DNA of 64,000 nt, taken from assembly GCA_030407315.1 (NCBI GenBank), contig JALQPE010002422.1, forward strand, positions 204,778 to 268,777, given 5' to 3'. Positions 41,103 to 54,064 of the stretch are shown piece after piece. Below the pieces are notes generated by a model. The model was not told the DNA's origin, ran no database searches, and worked only from the letters and a program-made list of their open reading frames with translations. The translations under genes and the position numbers were made by a program. Origin of the DNA: Asparagopsis taxiformis. Its lineage: Eukaryota; Rhodophyta; Florideophyceae; Bonnemaisoniales; Bonnemaisoniaceae. Numbering within the stretch: position 1 is the first letter of the stretch; each line of letters starts with the position of its first letter.

Positions 41103-43360
41103 GAAACGAAGACCATTTGGTCTGCCATACTGGAGTGCTGTGCATGCATTTACACTGGACTACCGAATAAGATCAAGGTCGACCAAGGGACTAACTTCAT
41201 GGACAAGTTCGTTCATATCGCACGAGTCGCCGATGTTGCGGTAAACAAGACCGGAGTAGAGGCACACTCCAGCCTTGGAATTGGTGAACGGTACCACCAG
41301 CCATTACGAAATACGTTCCGCAAACTCAAGCTTGAGAACAACATCTTGGATGACAATTTATTGTTAAAGCTTTCCATACAGACGATGAACAACACCCTTG
41401 GCCTGGAAGGAATCGTTCCAACCGTACTCGTGTTCGGCGAATACCCATCACTTACCATGTTGGGAGAACCACTTAACCCGAAAGCGACTCTTGAGAGCCG
41501 TGCCGCCGTGGCGCAAGCCGCTCGTCGCGAGATGGAGCAGCAAATGGCAAAACTCCGAGTCAACCGTGCGTTACAGCACAAAGTTCATGCATGTTCTGAC
41601 ATAACGTACGAACCCGGACAGAAAGTCCTCGTATGGCGCGAGAAGATTGTTAATAACCGTATCGGTGAATGGATGGGCCCCTTTCTTGTTGAATCATTCG
41701 ATACAAGCAAGAAGCTCGTTTACGTCAAGGATGAAGAAGATGTTGCGTCCAAACCCTTTGGAGTTGCACAAGTCAAGCCGTACAACGAGCCGGCCGTTGC
41801 AACTAAAACGCTATTCACAAAGTTGCTATGCTCTCTCTCAGATTTCCGCTCTACAGATGAACTCGATGACTTACGTCTAACCGAGATCGTCCATCCGCGT
41901 GACGCTCGCCCATCGTTACCTGAAATGTTGAAGGCCAAAGAGAGAGAAATTCGTGACCTAATGGAGAGGGGAACGTTCGAAGCGATCCTCAAGAAAGATA
42001 TACCACGATGCAAACGTATTGCCAGGACGTTTCGTCATGACGATAAAATCAACCGATAACGGCGAAAAAAGGTGGAAAGCACGTTACGTGATAGGCGGTC
42101 ACTGGGAACGGTTGAAACACCTCATGGTCCACACATCGCAGACATTGAGGTCCGCGTCTATCCGAACACTTATCGCAATTGCAGAAATGAATGGTTTCAG
42201 GATCTGGACTTGCGACGTGCGCCAAGCGTACCTTCAGGCTTCCGAACCGCTTGGACGTGAAATTTTCATCCGCGATACCGTGCCGGAATTCGAACTACAT
42301 CCCGACCAATGCCTAAAATTGGTGAGGCCCTTATACGGACTATGCGAGTCCGGGGATCTCTGGCATAAAACACTAGACTAACACCATCGCAATTTATTGG
42401 CGATGAAGGCGTTGCGCACAGACCCCGCAATGTATTACTCGATCGCGAAAGGTTCGCTTCAAGGACTATCTGGTTGTTACGTTGACGACATGATTCGGTG
42501 CGGTACCGCAGAATTCTCCAAGTTTTCCCAAATCACCGCCAAGGAATTCGACATGAAGAGTACCCTCCGTGCACCTTTACTGGTTTCAGAGTTAGTCGCA
42601 TAAACGGAATTCTGGAGATTAACCAACATGAGTACCTCAATGGGATAAGTGTAATGCCAGAAGATGAAACCTACCGGGTCTTTGCATCCTAAGGGATGCA
42701 ACTGGCGTGGCTTAGCAATAGCAGGCCTGACGTACTCTACGAAGTGTCTCAACGTACTCAAGTGACTCGTGAGAAATTTGAAGAATATCGCCGTGACGTA
42801 ATCAAGCGAGTGAACCGAGTCGTTAAATTTGCTAATAAACACAAGGTATCCATCCTCTTTCCCAAATTGGACGTTAATACGTTTCGTGTTATCGGAATAT
42901 CGGACGCTTCCTTTGCGAGCAATCATGATTGCACCTCCCACTTGGGTTACTTATTTTTCATCTGCGATGCACACGAAAACGTCATACCGATACACTTCAA
43001 GTCTTACAAAGCTCGTCTTGTCACAAGATCTATCTTTGGGGCCGAGCTGATAGCGTTCAGTGATATGTTTTATGTCGCCTATGCGTTAGCTTCAGATCTT
43101 CGAGTAGTTCTCCCTTCGTCAGGAGTTCCGATCAACCTATTCACAGATTCCAAGTCCCTCTTCGATGTTATCTCTAATGGGACAAGCACATCCGAGAAGA
43201 GATTGATGCTTTAAATCGCCTGTCCGAGAGAAGGCTTCTCCCGGGGAGACATATCCAATATTGGATTTATTCGAACATGTGAAAACCTAGCTGATGGCCT
43301 CACTAAGGCTATGAAGCAAACAGCGATACAAGATTCAATGCGAACGGCCAAGTTACGGCT
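41103..43360 (+). pseudogene. Degenerate Ty1/copia pol (integrase end, RT, RNase H)
   Basis: It begins inside integrase (VDQGTNF, GVEAHSSLGIGERYH, then LVWREKIVNNRIGEWMGPF). A frame change near 42019-42059 leads into reverse transcriptase (DVRQAYLQA, LVRPLYGLCESGDLW, and GCYVDDMI with the copia-type YVDD at about 42477). Stops lie at 42379-42381 and 42690-42692, with another frame change near 42580. RNase H follows (GISDASFASN, INLFTDSKSLFDVIS) with a remnant of the copia C-terminus (LADGLTKAM, about 43285). Integrase precedes RT, so this is copia, not gypsy. The 5' part of the element is missing; LTR B abuts the break at 41102/41103. Confidence 0.85.
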
Positions 43361-44683
43361 GCAGCCATGTAGGACCTTAGCCCTTGTAGATGGATTATAC
43401 CTCCGAGGAGGATTAGAGGATAGGGATAAGGCTTCGAACTCACGAGTGAGAGCGCCGATTCCACGAGGTTGACGCCTCGTGCGATCCTAGTAGCCCGAGG
43501 GCTGTGTCGGGTGGATCGATCCCTCGGAGCCCGGACACCTGTCTCCCAACCCGGTAGCGGGTGGTAGAGCGGGGTCCGGGAGGGCTGGATCTAACCTGCC
43601 GGAGGGATCTATCGGCCGTGGCCGTCCTCAACCCACTTAAGGGTTAACTAGGCACTTAGCGCGATGGATCCCCGCGGGGATTGTGGTCGCCTCCACGCGT
43701 GGTTTTCACACGACGTATTCCGCAACTGTGATACCGCTGACGGCTGCGGTCGGGACCGTTTGAAAAGCCTGCGGGCGTTGGCTTCGGTTGACCGGCTGGG
43801 GGTGCCAACCGACAACACTCCCAGCCGGTAGCCTTGTCCCGGTGGGCGGAAGGCCCCTCCCGGTCGCCTAGCGGCGTTAAAAGAAGCGGGAAGGTTCTCC
43901 ACTACCGCGGAGACGAAATGCCCTAGGGCAATCCACGTGCACTCCCGCCGGAGGAGGCTCGCGGCGGGCAATTGGGGAAGAGTGCGAGCGATCCCCAATC
44001 GGAGATCGAAACGGAGCAGCGGGTATCCAGTAAAGGAACTGCCGCCGCCGTTTAGTTGTAAGTTAAACGACCACGGTCGAAAGATTTGGAACCGAGACGA
44101 TCTGCCTTTATTGTAGCTTAGTGGTCAATCCGTTGACCTTAAATGGTCAACGAGACTGCCGGGACCGGACCAGGACCAATGGTCCCGGTCCGGCGTCCAA
44201 TGGACCTTGTGGGGTGTTTATGTGGCCCAGGGGCCTTACAGAGTAAGCTGCTACGTTGCTACGTGTAAACTAATAGAAACGGCTAGCCGTAACATACACG
44301 TGCACAACTGTAACGGGAGAATCCTCCCGCTCGCACACGTGTGTGAATAATCGCGCCTATATCGCTACACGTTGCACGCTCGCCGAAGGGTCCCGCGCAA
44401 GCAATGTGGCCCGGTGCCAATGCAAGGCGGCACGCGCCCATTCGCCCTTGGGCGACAATTGCCTTGCCACGTCACCGCGGCCATTGATTCCCAACGCGGC
44501 TCTTCGCGGCTGATTCCCTATCGAGCACCCACTCACGCTCTCGAGCGTACCGCTTAAGCGACCCTTCCTGGCGCCCATTCCAGACGCCTGGAATTGTCCC
44601 TCCCGCGACCGCTCGCAGCGCAATATGGGACGAGTCCCACACTCTCCCCTTCTTAAACTGGCGCGCTCCTGCGCGCAGGTATC
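43361..44683. other. GC-rich region after the copia remnant
   Basis: A purine-rich stretch, GAGGAGGATTAGAGGATAGGG (about 43406-43426), looks like a polypurine tract, so part of what follows may be a copia 3' LTR; I could not fix TG...CA borders. It contains small CCC...GGG palindromes and an inverted GGACCGG...CCGGTCC repeat near 44160-44195. No gene. Confidence 0.45.
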
Positions 44684-45315
44684 ATGTATCCATCAACTCC
44701 CCCACCTTCCTTCTCTTCCTCCTCACAGCGACTCGTCACTTCCGTTTCCCCTATCCCGATCCAATTCAGCGAGTGGGGAATCATGACGCCTCCGCATCCC
44801 GACGCGAAAGGCGACGTCGACAACAACCCTCGGGAGTCTACTCGCTCGTTGCCTGCAACGAGTACTCCGACCAATACCGCCTCGGCGGTGACAGCGCGCG
44901 CGGCAGCCCATCAACCGTTGCCGGGCTCTTATCTTGACCTCTATGCTCCTGCCGCAGCAGCCACGCAAGGCCTTTCTGACCCTTATGCGGGGACTGAAGT
45001 GATGCCAAGTTATTACTATAACCACCCACGGCCGCGGCCTGCGCGCGATTCTGTCATCCCCTCATGTGTTTCGTATTTCACCCCCACAGGTGGCGGCAAC
45101 CGCCCTCCGCGTTTTGGCTCCACTGCAGCCAGGGGGGACCAAACTCCCGGTCGACAGGGACGGGGCGTCTCCCCTTCGGTACCGGCTCCGCCGAGAATCA
45201 CAAGTGACGGTAATCGTGGCCGTCTCCCTGGGGAGTCATCTGCGGGATCCGTCCCGGCCCCCGCCGGGGGACAAGTGTACTCTGCGTTGGCTCGCCTCGT
45301 TGGCGAAGCTGAGTC
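44684..45315 (+). pseudogene. aORF copy 3, N-terminal part, split by element Y
   Basis: The ATG at 44684 opens 210 residues of Ser/Pro/Thr/Gly-rich sequence with a DPYAG motif like the DPYA motifs of copies 1 and 2. It runs into the CACTACGG terminus of Y at 45316. Removing Y and one TC continues the frame at 60271 (GAG TCG CCG GCC) into MAAKLGEVLNLVNTL. See the 3' part for the homology to copies 1 and 2. Confidence 0.6.
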
Positions 45316-45703
45316 CACTACGGTGTTGGGAATGAAAAAAGACAGTAAAATTTACTGTCTGGAAATTTCAGAATACTGCTGCAGCAGTAAACTGGCACGA
45401 AATCTGGACAGTACCAAAAACAGTAAAATTTACTGTCCAGAACAGTAAATTTTACTGTCTGAGGCAGTACATTGTATTGTATTACTGCACTGTCTGGGGA
45501 AATCTGTAGACAGTAGTGTAGATAGCAAATTGTATTGTCTGCGGGTAGTACCGTGCATTGGTTGACAGCACTGTCTGGTGGAGTGGACTTAAAGGAAATA
45601 TGGAGCATAGTGTTAGTGTGAAGGTAAATATTGGAATGGTGTGTGGTATAAGACTATAGTAATTGTGATGGAGCTTTACAGATAGTTGGATTTAGGGAAG
45701 CTA
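45316..45703 (+). repeat. Short end of Y, homologous to the right end of X
   Basis: ACTGTCTG/TTTACTGT-rich, matching the reverse complement of 30688-31205 with a few motif copies fewer. Homology ends near 45703, where Y-specific cargo starts. Confidence 0.85.
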
Positions 45704-47467
45704 GATGCTGAATAGAACGTTGTAGAGAGAAAGATTGGGAGAATTAAACATATCTTGTGTGAGGGACATTGGAGAGTATCATGGAAACTTTCCATGTTGA
45801 ACGTGAGTGGGAATGGTGCGAGTGGGATTAGTAGGATTAGTGGAGTGATGGGAAATGAATTTGGGGCGAAATCGTTCAGTTTTGGGACAGCATATTCACT
45901 GGCACAACGCCTGCAGCAGACATCATACCGGCAAGGTTTTGTATCTGGTTTCACACTACCCGCCCCTAATTTTGATGTGCACGTTGTTGGAAGCACTGCA
46001 ATATTGTCCATGGACTAGATCATTCTGGAGGAGATGGGGTTGTGGGTGTTGAACAGACAGGCAATGCGCTAGATGAAATGGCGGACGTATGTGAGAAGAC
46101 AGGTCAGAGAGAACAGTTAGGTTTATTTCATCGTGAGGACTTGAGACGGCGGTAATTTCATCGTCTCGCAGTTTGACTAGCTCCCAAACTCGTTTCAATT
46201 CATCTTCAACAAGCTTGAGTATTTCACGCTTCAGCGAGCTAAGATCACACCACTCCGACTCGTCTTGCATCTCTGCTAGCTGCAACTCCTCTGCGTGCAC
46301 CGGTACTTGCCGCTGATTCAGACGCTGCATTTGCGCAACCTCTTCCGAATGCACACATTGTTGCTGTGCAGGCGTAGTGGAATACAACACATCTACAAGA
46401 GTTTCATCTCGACAGCTCACGATGTTAATATGCGCGGCATTCACTGAGCAAGCGACTCATGTTGAAGCTGTTTGCCCGCTCAGTCACACCTGTGTCATGC
46501 AAAGCATGCCAGGCCTTGCGTCAGCTCATAGACTCTTCTACATCCATGCTGGCATGAAACGGCCGTTACTGGAATGATTTATCGCCAAGGAGGAAAACGT
46601 GCAGACGATATACATGCTTGTATTGTTACATAATAGAAATTTTACATTCCAGCCCGACGAGCAACACGCTGTTGAACTTCTATAACGCTGCATCGCATTT
46701 ATCTTGCTGAAATCTTCTACACTAGAATGCATGAAATCCAGGTTGACGAGATGCGAGCTGCTGAGCATTGATCACCCAATCTGCCCGCAATGATTTGAAA
46801 TTGTTGGAACAGTCTTTAGGTTATCATTCATCTGAGGGAACACAATTAAACAATCCACGTTGTAAATTAATATAATATTTGAATTGATCCATAAATTTCC
46901 ATCCGTCTGTCTATCCATCAGTTCTATCCATCCATCATCCGAATCCACAACTTGCATTCTCTATCGCGTATTCTCTCTGCACATCTGCCTAGCCATACGA
47001 CGTCGGAACAGCCGATCTAACCTCTCCGACTCCAATCCTCTCTCTGTCTCCAGTACATCTTCTCGTCAGCAACCTCCTCAGTCTACCCACTCCAACCGCT
47101 CGCTACCTCACACTCCCGCTGAAGCTCCAGCCGAAGCTCTCGTCGCATCCTTTACATCACCTGCTCTGTTTGAACCACTGACGTCCTCTCTGTCTTCACA
47201 TCTCTCTTTGCTCCAATCATCTCCTCTACATAATCCCTCTGTTCCACCCGTTGATATCGATACGAACCCTGCGTCTGACATCATCTCTCTCACCACCATG
47301 GACACCCATACTACCCCATCCAGCCAATCGCCCTCTACTGCACCCATGCCTTCGTCCTCCGTTCATCACCATCTTCACCTCCCACACCCCTCTCCCTTTT
47401 CGTCTCACCCCCACGCAGCCCCCATCCCCAACCATCCGCCTTCTACCTACCTCTGAATCCTCCCTAA
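45704..47467. other. Y cargo upstream of the NLR-like gene
   Basis: Mostly without recognised genes. A minus-strand ORF (45956-46444) has a helical, Glu/Leu-rich middle and could be a small coiled-coil protein; it is unsupported otherwise. A Ser/Pro-rich plus-strand ORF (46884-47456) just before the NB-ARC frame may be its low-complexity N-terminal region in another frame. Confidence 0.4.
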
Positions 47468-49455
47468 GTCGTCCTCGACTTTTCCCGAAACTCGCGCACC
47501 CCAGAAAGCAAAGCCAAGACAGCCATCCTATCCGAAGACCCAAATCAAAACGCCATAGGTGTTGTTCGCATGGGTGGCGAAGGAAAAACAACCATCCTGC
47601 GCGCCCTCGGCAGACATGAACACGTCTGGGCCAAGTTCAGCGACGGCGTGTGGTTGATACAACTCGGTCATGACGCCACTGTGCAAACGCTTCTGGACGA
47701 GATGGAAGATGTTGTCACCGAAGCACTCCCAGATTTCCTTCCCAACTTTACCCGATTCGCAGCCAAGTCAAGTAAGCACCTCAGATTGATGAACATGCTG
47801 ACGGACCATTTCGCCTCCAACCATTTCCTCCTGATCTTTGACGACGTCTGGGACCTCGACACCAATGTGTACACGTTGGTGGAAGAGGTATGTACAGGTG
47901 TACAAAAGATGGAGGGAACGTGTTGTAAGGTGTTATCGTCGACGAGAAATGAGGCGATTGGGCGTCTACCCACACATGATCTGTCGATTGGAGTAAGTGC
48001 TGAAGACTGGCGCAGGGATAGAAGCGTCGATATTTTATGCCGCTACTGTGGGATCGACAAAGAGGGGATAGGAAAATGTACGGCTGAAAATCGGGATGCA
48101 GTGGAGAGGATAATCGAGATGTGTGATGGTCTGCCGCTGGCACTGAGTGTTGCTGGGTCTGCAATGCAAGATGTGCTAGGGAGAGGGATGGGTGGGTGGG
48201 TGGGAAATGGAATAGAGGAATACTGGTAGAGTCTGGAGGCGAATTTTCGACAGCTTGGAGATGCAGCAAGTGGGAGTAGGCATGGTGGACTGAAGGTGGC
48301 GGTGGAGACGAGTTTATGGTCAATTGAGAAGAAATGGACGGGGGAGAGCGTGACAGTGGGAGAAATGTTTCGTTCGCTTTGCATTGTAGAAAAGCAGAAG
48401 ATTCTTCCATCGTGTGCGATTGAGAAGATTTGGGGAGTAGTTGAGGGGCTGTGGGCAGTGAGGATGTTTCCACAGCACAGTCTTGTATCACTTGTAGAAG
48501 ATGAGGGTGGAAGGGGGCTAGGAGTACGACTGCACGATCTGGTGCACGAAATGTGTGTGAAAAAGGCGGAGGAGAAGGAAGGTGTACGGTTCTGGCACAA
48601 GAGACTAGTTGATGGATACGGAGCGTGGGTTGTGGGGAGTGGAAGCAGTAGAGATGGTGGGAGTAGTGGGATGACAATGGGAAGTGAATGTAGACAAGTT
48701 GAATGGTGGAAGATAGACAGCGGTGACGAGTACATAGTTGAAAATATATTGCGGCATCTACTCGGTGCTGGACTAGTAATTGAGACACTGGGACTGCTCA
48801 CCGACTATCGAAGGGTAGAGCGAATGAATGACGGCAAGAACCAAGCTCCGTTTCAAAAGGTGATGAGTGAACTGCAGTTATTGAAGATGTATTTAATGGA
48901 GAATGAGAAGACTGAAACAGCGAGAAATGTAACAAGCGACTTTGAAGTATTAATCAACGAAATGCGGCTCTGCATGGCACCGTATTGCGAGCAAAATCGG
49001 GAGGAGTGTACATTCCATATGTATGGAAGATTGCGAGATGTGAGAAGCGAGAGCGGAATCGTAGAGCGGCTGGTGTGTATACATCGTCTATAGACGACTG
49101 GTGGTGATAGACCTGGAAAGCGGGAGCGCGATCCAAACTGTCGATGAACATAATAAATATAGTTATATAACCTCGCTAACGGCTGGGCAGAGGGAGGATG
49201 TCGTGGTGTCTGCATCATATTATGAAGGGATTCGTGTTTGAGACGCAGAGAGTTTTGAAAATATTGGCAAGGTGTTGGATTGTCAAGAAGATTGTGTGAC
49301 CAGCGTCGCGCTAGGCGGTGATGGGCGACTGCTGGCATCCGGATCGGATGATGGAAATGTACGAATATTCGATCTCGAGAGACGCTAGCAAATATGGTCG
49401 TCTTCTCGTGAACATCACAATCTCGATTGGGTGGCTTGCGTTTTGTTCAGCAATT
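47468..49455 (+). pseudogene. NB-ARC/WD40 NLR-like gene with several breaks (cargo of Y)
   Basis: The frame opens at 47468 and reads ILSEDPNQNAIGVV then the P-loop MGGEGKTTIL (ATG at 47570). Further NB-ARC motifs are LLIFDDVWD (kinase 2), KVLSSTRN (RNBS-B type) and CDGLPLALSVAG. A TAG at 48227-48229 interrupts, and the same frame resumes through the winged-helix-like part (RLHDLVHEMC) to 49093. In another frame WD40 repeats follow (VIDLESGSAIQTVDEH, GRLLASGSDDGNVRIFDLE) with a TGA where Trp is expected (RV*D, near 49230) and a TAG at 49386-49388. NB-ARC/WD40 proteins are ATP-driven switches in immunity or cell death. At least three stops and one frame change mean this copy is probably not functional. 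Confidence 0.8.
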
Positions 49456-50571
49456 GCAATTCATTGCAATTTCATTTGAATGTTCTGTTTTCCCACTGGA
49501 CGCTTCACGGTTACAAGCGTCTTGAGGAGAACCGCATCGCCAAGGAAATGGCTGCACATAGCGCTGAGCGCGAGTGGTCGCGCGAAATAGCTATTTCCTA
49601 TTCGCTGTGCAGCTCAATGGACATGCTGCCATGATGGGCTTCTTCATCGGTATTGTGACAGAGGCAGTGACCGGCAAGGGGATTATTGAGCAGGTTAAGA
49701 GATCATCTTTTCATCGCTGTTGTAAGTGTAATGACTAGTGCAGATGTTGTAGATTAGGTTTGTAATGTACAGGTGCTGCAGTGATCTAGATTGTACATGT
49801 TAACATGACTAGCAATTGCTAGTCTATTGCGGAATAAATATCGTACCCATAGACTGTCAGGTATCATGTGATGAGAGTATTGGAACGTTGTACTAACTTC
49901 GTGTGTTCTCGAATCGCGGATGTATATGGTGCAATAGAGTGGATTTTATGTCAATCAGGCTGTCGCCTGAAGACGAGAGATAAAGCTGCTGTACCTATGG
50001 TGGATGCAAAGTTGGCATCTGGATATGCAGAGGATGATATGTTGTTGACACTGATATCAACTGCACGGAAGGTTACTGCAGTATACTGCGTGGTTATAAC
50101 CACACATGTGTAGCTAAATTTCTTCATTGGCAAACTTGTGTCAAGCTGCCATAATCATCCATAATGGATGACCAATGATTGGCGGACGCAAGGCACCTGC
50201 TAGATTCCATACTTGGTTCTCAACTGCCATACCGCGCAGCGAAAGCAGTATACTCTGGCCCAGCCGCCTTTGAACGCACACGAATTCTCTTTCGATATCT
50301 AGGGCTATTGACCTCGATCACCCGTTCCACACACCCGGCAATCATGCAATACGACTTCATCATTACAGACCCCATGTATACCACCATATGCCCAGAGGTA
50401 GCATAGCTCCCAGACTGACCACAAAGTACCTCTGCTACAACATGTGCCTGATACACTAGCTCAAGTTTCGCCATGTCTGAGAGTGCCCGAGCATCGACAA
50501 ATACATTGCTCTGCGGGGAAGGAACTGCAGTAGTTGCAGGACTTACTTCGGGTGACGGTAACAGACTATGA
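49456..50571. other. End of Y cargo
   Basis: Only short ORFs without recognised sequence. A hairpin-like stretch lies at about 49548-49610 (GCTGCACA...TGTGCAGC). Confidence 0.5.
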
Positions 50572-50638
50572 GCTGGTGCGGGAGGACGGGATTTCAGGAC
50601 AAGTTGTCGGAACTGCTATTCTGTTTTCTTACAGCAGA

Positions 50639-50870
50639 GGCAGTTTACCCCGGTTGCTTACAGCAAAGTCATCGTTACGATGACTTTGCTGTAAGAAAAC
50701 AAAACATTACAGCAAAGTCATCGTAACGATGACTTTGCTGTAAGAAAACAAAACATTACAGCAAAGTCATCGTAACGATGACTTTGCTGTAAGAAAACAA
50801 AACATTACAGCAAAGTCATCGTAACGATGACTTTACTGTAAGAAACCATGGTAAACCAACCTCTCTGTAA
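50639..50870. repeat. Nested palindromic unit with 49-bp hairpin array, Y copy
   Basis: Four 37-bp AAAGTCATCG/CGATGACTTT palindromes with GAAAACAAAACA spacers, the mirror of 24864-25105. Confidence 0.85.
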
Positions 50871-50989
50871 GCATACGAGAGGGACTGATGTTTCTCACTC
50901 GGGAAGAAGAAGGAGACGATTTCGGACCCCGCGGGAAAGGCTGCAAAGTGGTCTGAAAGGGTTGGGGTGGTTCTAGGGAGCACTAAAAC

Positions 50990-51660
50990 GTGTTTTAATT
51001 GTACTAGGAGCTTCTGGCTTGCGTGGAAGGGCTGGTAGAATTCATCGATTTTTGGCCATCAGATTCTCACAACTGGAGATGTGATGGCCAAAATTGAACT
51101 TTGTCCGAATGATGTGGAAGTGGTCTGTAAGGGTTGGAGTGGCTCTAGGGAGTACGGAAAAGTGTTCTATGCGTTCGTAATGCTTCCGGCTTGCGCGTTA
51201 GGGCTGACAAAATGCATCGATTTTTGGTAACCAGATTCCCACAACTGGAGATGCGATGGCCAGAATTGAAATTTGTGGGAACGATGTGGAATTGGTCTGG
51301 AAGGGATGGAGTGGCTCTGGGGAGTGCGGAAAAGTGTTCTATGCGTTCGTAATGCTTCCAGCTTGCGCGTTAGGGCTGACAAAATGCATCGGTTTTTGGT
51401 AACCAGATTCCCACAACTGGAGATGCGATGGCCAGAATTGAAATTTTTCGGAACAATGTGGAAGTGGTCTAGAAGGGATGGAGTGGCTCTAGGGAGCACT
51501 GAGACATGGTCTAATTGTACTCAAAGCTTCTGGCTTGCGTGGTAGGGATGCCAGAATGTATCAATTTTGGGTCATCAGATTCTCACAACTGGAGATGTGA
51601 TGGCCAAAATCGAAATTTGTCGGAACGATGTGCAAGTGGTCTGGATGCCTTCAAGTAGCC
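50990..51660. repeat. Tandem repeat of about 172 bp, Y copy
   Basis: The marker CTGGAGATG recurs at about 51065, 51246, 51418 and 51589; mirror of 24051-24800. Confidence 0.7.
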
Positions 51661-52489
51661 TGGAAGCGTACTCTGGACAAGTTTTCGGACCTTGAAGAGG
51701 CTCAACTGCACAATTCTGATATTGAAATGAAACATTCGTATAGTCCATTTTTTCTTGGACTGCTGGAGTCGATTGCCGTGGCCTATAGAGGAGCAATGTA
51801 GTTATGTACTGGAGCTAGAATCATTCCTCAACAACTCAAGTCTCTACTCCTCCTTCATCATCCCAATCTCCCTTCCTGTGACACACCGTGCCTCTGGTGT
51901 CACTTCACACGCCCCTCTTGTGAATTAAATACCTGTCTTCCACTGCCATAGTCTACTCATACCACTGCCTTCATTTCACTCCATGCCTACCCTCCTATCC
52001 TAGCCTAACCTGCTTCATAACCATCGATGTAAAGTGAATATCTAGATTCCTACCTACTTGAAAGTAGGGTGTATTATAACGGTAAACGGACAGTTTTGTA
52101 TAGTCAATGTGCTACACAGTACCAGGAGTAGATTTTGCGCATCGATAACCTATGCTTGATATTGGAGAGAACAGCCTCTTGTAGCCTCGGAAAATGTGCA
52201 GGCAGTACCTTTCCAGAGGTCCTAGAGGTGTTCACACCAACTCTAGTCCATTTCAACGAGTTTGAATTTCGACCGCCAGAATCTCTGTCATGAGAAAATC
52301 GTGGTTGAAATTTTGCGTGCTCCTCTCGCAATACTGAACTTTTTAGTTAGCTCAGACCGGGTGAACAAGACACAGATTGCTCTTGAAAGCCGCCCGAAGC
52401 CGTCAAAACCATCCTTCCACAATGTTCCCGACTTCACAATTCCTATCGCACCCTTCCCAAGGTGAGGGAGGGACAAAGCTCCCAGCCGC
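51661..52489. other. Arm DNA of Y without genes
   Basis: Mirror of X 23238-24050. No gene found. Confidence 0.4.
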
Positions 52490-52860
52490 TTACAGTTGAG
52501 GCAATTCACTAGGGATGCTTACAGAAAAGTCATCGTTACGATGACTTTGCTGTAAGAAAACATTACAGTAGGCGAAGGATTTTTACCGGGTAAAAAATCA
52601 CCAAGAATTTTTTTACCGGGTAAAAAATCGTGGATACTGTAATGAAACGTTTACTTACAGCAAAGTCATCGTTACGATGGCTTTGCTGTAAGAAAAGGAA
52701 ACATTACAGTGGGCGAATAATTTTTACCGGGTAAAAAATCACCAAGAATTTTTCTTCCGGGTAAAAAATCGTGCCGGCTGTAATGTTTCCTTTCTTACAG
52801 CAAAGTCATCGTAACGATGACTTTGCTGTCAGCAACCGCGGTAAACTGCCTCAGCTGTAA
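52490..52860. repeat. Nested palindromic repeat unit, Y (mirror of X copy 3)
   Basis: TTACAG at 52490 to CTGTAA at 52860, with three 37-bp palindromes and ACCGGGTAAA inner segments. Its inner arrangement differs from that in X. Confidence 0.75.
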
Positions 52861-53552
52861 GCGGTCTGGCCTCACCCTCTCTCTCATGTCTCTTGTCCTC
52901 CTTCATCCCAGCCTATCCCAACCTCCCTTCCTGTGTCGACTCTGGTGTCACTCCAGCCGACCCTTCGGTGAGTGCAATCCTTGTCTACCACCGCCATTAT
53001 CTACTCATACTACCCCCTTCATGTTGCTGCATACCTACCCTCTCATCCTTCCTGATTTTCCTACAATCCTAGGCTAGCCTACTTACCAACTATGTTGGTA
53101 TTGAAGGCAGCTAGATTCCTAGTAACTCAAATCTATAGTCTGGTAAAAAGGGTGATTTGGTGTGGTCACTGTGCCACACGGTACCAGGAATAGAATCTGG
53201 CCACGGATACTCTATGCTTGATCTCAGAGAGAACAGCTGCGCCAATGCTCCGAAAACGTGCTTTCAGTACCTTTCGAGACGTCGTGGAGGTGCTCATGCC
53301 AGCTCTAGTTCATTTTAGGGAGGTTGAGTTTCGACAATCAGAATTTCACTCTTGAGAAAAGTGTGTTTGAAATTTTGTGCACTCCTCCCGCCGTACCAGG
53401 CAGGGCACCCAGCCCAGACCGGGTTAGCACGACGCAGATTGGTCCCCAACACCGCTAACAGCCGTCCAAACCATCCCTCTGCCATGTTTTACGGCTTCAT
53501 AATTCCTTGCTCACCCTTCCCAAGGTGAGGGAGGGACCAAGCTCCCAGCCGC
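52861..53552. other. Arm DNA of Y without genes
   Basis: Mirror of X 22202-22892. No gene found. Confidence 0.4.
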
Positions 53553-53759
53553 TTACAGCTGAGGCAGTTTACCAGGGATGCTTACAGCAAAGTCATCGTT
53601 ACGATGACTTTGCTGTAAGAAAACGTTTTCATTACAGTGGCCAGGAATTTTTTACCCGGTAAAAAATCATGGCTACTGTAATGAATTGTTTTCTTACAGC
53701 AAAGTCATCGTAACGATGACTTTGCTGTAAACATCCCTGGTAAACTGCTCCGTCTGTAA
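53553..53759. repeat. Nested palindromic repeat unit, Y (mirror of X copy 2)
   Basis: It is shorter than the X unit because only one TTACAG...CTGTAA inner segment is present. Confidence 0.75.
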
Positions 53760-53995
53760 GCCGTTGGTCTCAACCCTCGATCTCATGTCTGTTGTCCTCC
53801 TTCATCATCTCCACCTCCCTTCCTGCTAAGCACCACTTCTCTAGTGTCACTCTACCAGTCCTTTTCGTGCATGAAATACTTTTCTACCACTGCCATAGTC
53901 TACACATACTATTGCCTCTATACTTCTGCATGCCTACGCTTCCATCTTTCTCTCCTGTGCTAGGCCTAGAGAATATCCTACTTCCTGAAGATCAT

Positions 53996-54064
53996 TGTAC
54001 AGTGAGGCAGTAAAAATCACTGTCTCACCGTACTGTCTGAGGCCCCCTTTTCAACACCGTAGTG
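53996..54064 (-). repeat. Internal CACTACGG relic in Y arm
   Basis: The mirror of 21625-21693, ending CAACACCGTAGTG at 54064. Confidence 0.75.

Noticed and set aside
45956..46444. Small coiled-coil gene on the minus strand in Y cargo
   Set aside because: Only weak helical propensity supports it; not listed as a gene, only mentioned in the region entry.
47781..48801. Long minus-strand ORFs over the NB-ARC region (335 and 252 codons)
   Set aside because: Ser/His/Pro/Leu-rich shadows of the NB-ARC gene; the plus strand has P-loop, kinase-2 and GLPLAL motifs.
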